From positions 296,703 through 360,702 of the forward strand of contig BGZK01000551.1 of the NCBI GenBank assembly GCA_005406025.1: a stretch of DNA of 64,000 nucleotides. Direction: 5' to 3'. Position 1 is the first letter of the stretch. Each line of letters opens with the position of its first letter. Source of the stretch: Eumeta japonica (lineage: Eukaryota; Arthropoda; Insecta; Lepidoptera; Psychidae). The notes under the pieces are model-generated. The model searched no databases. It was given only the letters and a program-made list of their open reading frames with translations, and was not told the origin of the DNA. Both the position numbers and the translations under genes were made by a program. Positions 58,761-64,000 of this stretch are shown piece after piece.

Positions 58761-59642
58761 GTACGTACAAACAATACATAACATTTAATGATATTGCGAT
58801 TAATTACAATTTATAATAATCGGTGTTATAAATATTAAACTTGGTTTATTACAAAATTAAATAGATTTATTCAAATTCGCAAAAACATTGTCAATGCTTA
58901 CAGAGATGACATTTCAGAAGAAAAATACTTAAGTGCGAAATGTTTAAAATCATCAAGCGCTTACGACTCGCCACTTCAGGCGCTTATTTAAACCCCGACC
59001 GGCACGATGAGCAGGCGCATTGCAGACTGAAGTATCTGACTTCTCTCATAAGCAAAGTGTTGTTATTTTACATGAGTACCTCCAAGGTGTGGAATCGTCA
59101 CGTGTAACATGTAGTACCCGGACAACCGATCTTTGTTCGGTGTCTTTTTGCTTGTGTTCATTTCAAACAATATATATTTAGATACATAGTATAATACGTA
59201 CAGTACTATTTGTAGTCTAGATTATGTAGTGTCATTTATTGTTGAGAATGAATAATATAACAACAACGTAATCAGCTTAAAGTCTGCTAAGTGACACTGA
59301 ATAAAGCAACGTTTAGAACTTTCTGTAGCTTATTTTTCGAGGGAAGACACCCTTACAAACCGACTGGAAAACTAGAAAAGCAAAAATAATATATATTATT
59401 TCTATCCATAAATAGCTTATTGATGTACATGACTTTGCACGCAATATTAAAGGATGAAACATTTCGTATTCTAGCGAGTATTATGGTTTTCGTCGCGATC
59501 GAAACAGACGGACGGTCTAGTTTTATTTTTTTTTTATTAGAGAAAAATATTCGGTAAGCTTATACACGCGGAGATCCGCGGTGACGCAACGCCGTTCCGC
59601 TTTCCGTGCTAGGTGTGCTGCGTACCAAATTTAATTACTCAC

Positions 59643-59773
59643 CCGTCGTCGGCGAGACTTTCACGTCTGAGCCGTCGGACCTGCGCCGGCGCTGAAACGC
59701 GCTGAAGCCGGCGGCGTCCGGCGCGCTCGCGCGGGTGTCGCGTTCGACACATACGACGCTGATACGATAACAT
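59643..59773 (-). CDS. Gas2: GAS2-like protein, tentative exon 1 (basic N-terminus)
   Basis: A GC-rich island ending in a strong donor (GACGG|GTGAGT). The first in-frame ATG is at 59773-59771, preceded by an in-frame TAA at 59797-59795; a second ATG is at 59752. It encodes 43 codons plus two bases (MLSYQRRMCRTRHPRERAGR and on to RRESLADD), with 14 Arg. The phase fits exon 2 exactly: the split codon gives Gly, then GVAAHAVSG. The match in frame, donor and base composition argues for it; the low-complexity sequence, poor start context and the 33-kb distance argue for caution. If wrong, translation could start at 26044 in exon 2. Confidence 0.45.
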
Positions 59774-60504
59774 TCGATAATCTGTTGTTATTTGTTAGTT
59801 TGTAGTATCGTTTTATAAGCATTATTGCCTACTTGAACTGAGACTGAGTAATGATTATTAAATTCTAATTAAGTGAATGCTTCGATGTTGCACAATAGGT
59901 TGATCTTACAACATTTAAATTTTGTGAGACATCCTAACCGCTTTTTTACTGCGATAAATAGATGCTTATACAAATACACTACAAATACAGACAATAGCCA
60001 ATACGTACTCTTAAAATGTGGATTTCGTCAAGATGTTTTTCCTTTATTAACACCGAGTGGTATTACTTAATACTTAAATTTACAGTAATATTTCTGTTTA
60101 CATAATATTATTGATAGGTTCTAATTAAACCTACTACCTTACAATTCCATTTGAACATCTTACCGCTGAGCTATCCCCGTAAAAGACCCTCATCACCACG
60201 AAATCAAAATGAAAACGTGCCGTGTTATCGAATCAACTTTAACATTAGCCGAATTCACATGAAAGCCATTTGATAGACAGTCACTCCATGCGGTTGTCGG
60301 TTCGATACGTCATCATCACTCACCGATTTTTTTTATTCATCATTTTACATCAAAAGCAATTACAAACACTGATTTAACAACAATTAATACAGTGTCGCTG
60401 ATACCTTTCACGCTGACTGGGCCAACCAGTCTTATAGCCACAACAGGCAATTATGCATTATAGCATCTACATTAAAAACATACAACAATATAAAATATTT
60501 TCCA

Positions 60505-60720
60505 ACGCGCACACAGCACCATCTGATCCCAAACTAAGCGACAAGGATTCTATTATGAGTATCAGATAGTTGACAGAATTTACATATATTTTTTTTGTGA
60601 ATATGTGTACATGATACATAGAAATATCCAGACTCAAAATAAACATTGATTATTCTCAATCAACTAAATGTTTGTCTAGTTCGGGAATCCAACCCACACC
60701 CCCAGCGCAGTGATTAGGGT
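60505..60720 (+). repeat. Dispersed repeat family A, copy 2
   Basis: CACAGCACCATCTGATCCCA, AACTAAGCGACAAGGATTCT, ATTATGAGTATCAGATAGTT, then farther right GTTCGGGAATCCAACCCACA. The last block is the family's B-box-like end. Confidence 0.8.
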
Positions 60721-61685
60721 CATTACCAGCTATACCATTACCAATTTATAATATTTGATGTTAGAAAGGTCAGTCTTAGGGCCTTTTCCACCACCCCCTT
60801 TTAAACTGACTTTAAATAAAAAGTCACTTTCAAAATAGAATTTGCGTTAACCGTTAAGGGTAAAATTCTTTCAGTTTAAAAAAAAACACCGGCGGAAGGG
60901 GCTCTTAGTGCATAACAAAAGATGACACACTTATTGAATTTGTCAATGACATCGTCAATAGTTACGAAGTTGACATTTCAGAACAAAAAGAGGTTTTGAA
61001 ACGTGCACCGCTGACGCACACCGTCCCACAATCTTTCTGTTCAGGTATGAGGGACTTTTGACACCGTCAAGCTTTCCACGCCAGCCTAGCGTCCATTCGG
61101 GGGTTGCCGTAGAGAACGCGCGTGGCCATCGATGCGATTAAAATGTCCGTGACTGACGGCTTAACCTAAGCACAACACGGGCGGTTTACTTTGACTTAGA
61201 TAAAAATCCTTTGGTCAATTCGCCTGCGGTCAAGATCGAATCGCGCACCTTCTAATTCGAAGGTCAGCTAACTCTTAACGCTCAGCATATAGTATCATCT
61301 AAAAGTCACAGACTTTTATAGATTTATTTTAAATTACTAGTATATATATAATAGAGCATTTTTCTCTTCAATTGCCAAAAAAGAAATAAGTGAACAACAT
61401 ATAGTTAATTAATGAAATAACGAGAACTTCGACTTGTCGAATTGACTAATTGTTCATGTAATCTTTCTTTTAATACTGAATCATACCACAAAACTGTATT
61501 GTATTATTTTAAACTTTTCAAACTCTTCGAAATCCCATGTGCAAAGAAATAAGATGTTATATATTTTAATAATTCAATCACGTACGTGGGTGGAGGTGTC
61601 TGTCTGTTCCTTCAGATAGTTTTTGCGTTTCAACAGGGCGTTCTATTTTCGCGTATAATCGAATGAGACAGATATAATTTGTTGA

Positions 61686-61716
61686 GCGAAGATATTAACG
61701 TAATTAATATCTTCGC
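61686..61716. repeat. Perfect hairpin, 13-bp arms, 5-nt loop
   Basis: GCGAAGATATTAA, CGTAA, TTAATATCTTCGC. No flanking transposon signature. Confidence 0.95.
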
Positions 61717-63714
61717 ATAAGAAGTTTGAAGAAATTAATTACGTTTATTGCTTATTACAAAGTAATAAACATAAAATTATAAGTATTACATTGTAAATTA
61801 CAGTTTTATCAGCATATCCACTTGTTCGTGTAATTAGCTTGAGAGATGCGAATAATCAGTAGCGCCAGAAATAACTAAAACAATCCATATTCAATAACAA
61901 TAAACGCATGTAAAGTAATAAAATACAGTTACATTTATAATATTAAAAACTTCAAATGTACAATAGAGAAACAGAAATCAACGTTTTAAACGTGATCTTA
62001 AAACGAAATAAGAGTGTAAATTTAATCTTTTGTATCTTTTTTTTTTAATTTATCTTTCAATTAACTTGAACATTGAAACGCATCGCATTGAATAGAAATA
62101 TGCGTATCGGCAGACGAGGACTCGGCTTTATTATAAAATAGCATCCTTCGATCTGTCATATATTCGTAAATAAATACGAGTAAATTGTAGAAATTACATA
62201 CAAATCCGGCGAAAGAATATAATGAAAGGCCGTCGTTGATATTTGCTGAGATATGCTAATATTCTATAGATTTCATGAATACCGATTCGTATTATAGAGC
62301 TATCAATAAAATGAGTAATTTGTGAAAGAACATTAAAATTCGTATATCATTAAAAAAATTAAAACAAAAAAATTATGAAAATAATTTTGTAAAGAAAAAT
62401 AAAAGCAATTCAGCAAGCGATAACGGATCCCTGAATATTGTAAGAAAGTAAACAAAGAATATTGCAACAGCAAGAAATTCGATGAACAACTGATCCCTAC
62501 GACTCGATGATCTAACGGCTCAGCCGCGACCGGCGACGAATCGATTTCGGCCGCCTGACGAAACATCCGGCAATGACCTGCGCAACGCGCGGACTGTTTA
62601 TCTAATTTGCTGTGCGCAGGATTACATTGACTTCACATTAGTTATGCCTGATTTATCACTGCGGCTGACTGACGAATAAGGCAGCTCGTTGAAGACCATT
62701 GGCATTAATATAATTAATTGGCCGAGACTAGAAATAATTATTAAATGTATAATATACAATTATATGAAAAATAAACTCAACGCATACAGTCTAAATTGCA
62801 AACCAGTTAAAATCAATAATTTTCTATATATTTCAAATAGATTTCAAATTTATTCAATACGGCAGCAATTAAGACAATAATCTGAGTCCCATAAACGTTT
62901 TGTTTATTTAAATTTTTTATTAGAAATACAGTTACAAAATTTTCCAAACTATTGAAATTTAATGTAATGTTTCTTCTTATGACGATAGCCCTTCTAACAT
63001 CTACGTAAATATATACATAAACTTGTTCTGCATTTGTTTTCATGTTTCGCCATATTAGTAAAGTTTACGCGTTATTTTACGGTGTCTATTTTATGTCTAT
63101 GGTGTCAACGCTCACGCGTTGCGTTACGTGTTACATTTTAATCTCAGCACGCTAAAATAAATAAATATAAACTCAAATTTTCAATCAAAACATGAAAAAT
63201 ATACATCATAAGCTATACATATTGGACGCGAAACAAAATATCAAAAAAAAAAAATAAAGAGAAAAACAAGCTAAGTGACATTAAAAAAATGTATGCAAAT
63301 AAACAAGACTTTAAAATTAATCGTATTGACCGCTAATGCGTATTAATTTATTCAAAAATGTCTCAACACGAGCCGTGCACCACTCCGAGTCCTACTTTGT
63401 CCCGGTGTGAATTAATAGGTCAGCGTTTTATAAGATCCGCTAGGGTATTCGGAGCGCGTGGAGAAAGTCGCTGTGACAAGTGCGAGGCGAATAGCCGCGG
63501 TTCCGTAACACGGTGTAAAGCGGGCCGGCCGCGACGCGCGAGTCAGAAGTAAGTCGATGCGTACGGTAAACGTGACGGGTGATCGAGTACTTACGTAGAG
63601 TCGTAAAGAAATTTAATTGTTATTTATGAATTATTACTAATTTCTAAGGAAGGTTGTTTCGTACAATTATTATATGTTTTGAAGAGTCTTTGTTTTTATT
63701 GTTCCTTACGACAA

Positions 63715-63915
63715 TACTGGAAAAACATAATAAAAAACTCTATGAGCCTGAAATTTTTATTATAACTAAAAAACCTTTTATTAAAATTTGGTTTGGCTGT
63801 ATGTTTGTTCGTGATAAGCTTCAGAACAGCTACACCGATCTTGATGGGATTTCGCTAAAAGAACCTGCTCGGGTCCACGTAGGGTTCTTTTTATTCCAGA
63901 AATATTTAGCATTAT
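63715..63915 (+). repeat. Unclassified dispersed-element remnant
   Basis: GTATGTTTGTTCGTGATAAG, CTTCAGAACAGCTACACCGA, TCTTGATGGGATTTCGCTAA. This resembles the TTTGTTTGT..CTCAGGAACTACTGGACCGATTTTGATG phrase often found in lepidopteran Helitrons and LINE tails. The 89-codon frame here is probably a by-product. Confidence 0.45.
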
Positions 63916-64000
63916 TGCGCTAATTTAAAAACTAGAATTTACTATTAGTTTAATATTCAGCGTATAAATGAAATAGCCAACCATTTTTTCCCTCTATGTG

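Larger units (their letters stand above)
26085..59642 (-). other. Intron 1 (about 33.6 kb if exon 1 is right), repeat-filled
   Basis: Starts with a GTGAGT donor at 59642 and ends at the ACATAG acceptor. It holds the Helitron, MITE, third mariner relic, most LINE tails, the long GT tract and two strong hairpins. GC-rich islands at 26160-26460, 27480-27620, 30290-30600, 39000-39200, 48780-49030, 52370-52480 and 55190-55400 could hide promoters or non-coding exons, but none shows a convincing conserved frame. Stretches 39980-41880, 46500-48200 and 51200-53900 show nothing I can name. Confidence 0.5.
1..59773 (-). other. Gas2: GAS2-family gene span (CH + GAR cytoskeletal linker), 3' end outside window
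   Basis: Gene overview. Nine exons read right to left; eight are well supported and the first (59773-59643) is tentative. Splice phases agree at every junction and no stop occurs in at least 656 codons. Seen: a CH domain at about residues 182-316 ([48 protein letters not shown]) and a GAR domain at about 399-474 ([20 protein letters not shown] core reading [12 protein letters not shown], ending SRHEPC), then a basic Ser/Lys/Pro tail. Known for the family: the CH domain associates with actin and the GAR domain binds microtubules, so GAS2 proteins cross-link the two in the cytoplasm. The short, GAS2-type CH domain with the VLHNQP and EPPG motifs resembles vertebrate GAS2 more than the GAS2L1/pickled-eggs type; this subfamily call is inference. 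No EF-hand or spectrin repeats are seen, so it is not a spectraplakin. Confidence 0.85.
59774..64000. other. Region right of tentative exon 1
   Basis: It holds a family A repeat, possible SINE pieces near 60230-60320 and 61200-61290, a hairpin at 61686, and a GC-rich island at 63410-63550 with a TTTATAAG box and an open frame of 64 codons. The strongest candidate promoter of the minus-strand gene would lie just right of 59773, but no clear core promoter is seen. Confidence 0.4.

Noticed and set aside
60230..60320. tRNA-like GCGGTTGTCGGTTCGATACG
   Set aside because: Has a B-box-like core but no cloverleaf stems by eye; at most a SINE scrap.
61200..61290. Minus-strand tRNA-like segment (GCGCGATTCGATCTTGACC)
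   Set aside because: An anticodon-arm-like piece is suggested but the acceptor stem does not pair; likely a decayed SINE.
62460..62600. Minus-strand frame MFRQAAEIDSSPVAAEPLDH after a TGCGCAG acceptor
   Set aside because: GC-rich and exon-like at the left of the frame, but no acceptable donor follows and the frame drifts into AT-rich sequence.

Overview
The window looks like intron-rich, AT-rich animal nuclear DNA, most likely from a moth or butterfly (Lepidoptera). The evidence is short GC-rich exons with GT-AG splice borders in AT-rich sequence, decayed mariner transposases, a non-autonomous Helitron with the lepidopteran CTAG end, LINE 3' tails ending near GAT repeats, and several short dispersed repeats of lepidopteran type. 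Species cannot be read from it.

One conserved protein-coding gene is visible, on the minus strand. It is a GAS2-family (growth arrest-specific 2) cytoskeletal linker with an N-terminal calponin-homology (CH) domain and a GAR/GAS2 microtubule-binding domain. Eight exons (26084-25630, 5924-5800, 5267-5126, 4399-4198, 3423-3383, 2689-2577, 1195-1067, 632-1) join in one frame with matching splice phases. The last exon is still open at base 1, so the C-terminus lies outside the window. A ninth, tentative first coding exon at 59773-59643 joins in frame. One intron appears to use a GC-AG border. It lies just before the exons that complete the GAR domain, and retaining it gives a stop after 20 more residues. 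After the GAR domain the protein carries a tandem 10-residue G-K-x-[ST]-P-like repeat.

The rest is very large introns (about 19.7 kb, and about 33.6 kb if the first exon is right) plus flanking DNA, filled with repeats. These include three broken mariner transposases (11068-12109 minus, 18165-19000 plus, 41890-42809 minus), a 456-bp Helitron (38136-38591), a 215-bp MITE with perfect 16-bp terminal inverted repeats (54794-55008), and LINE 3' tails at about 13.7, 31.1, 33.3, 38.7, 54.0 and 54.4 kb. Several multi-copy short repeat families and microsatellites are also present, including a 78-bp GT tract.

A recurring oddity is near-perfect hairpins with arms of 13-23 bp and loops of 1-8 nt (2032, 8091, 31804, 49812, 61686). 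They have no flanking transposon signature. I see no rRNA, functional tRNA, CRISPR array or bacterial-type operon. Most of the 60-110-codon ORFs in the introns look like chance reading frames or repeat sequence.
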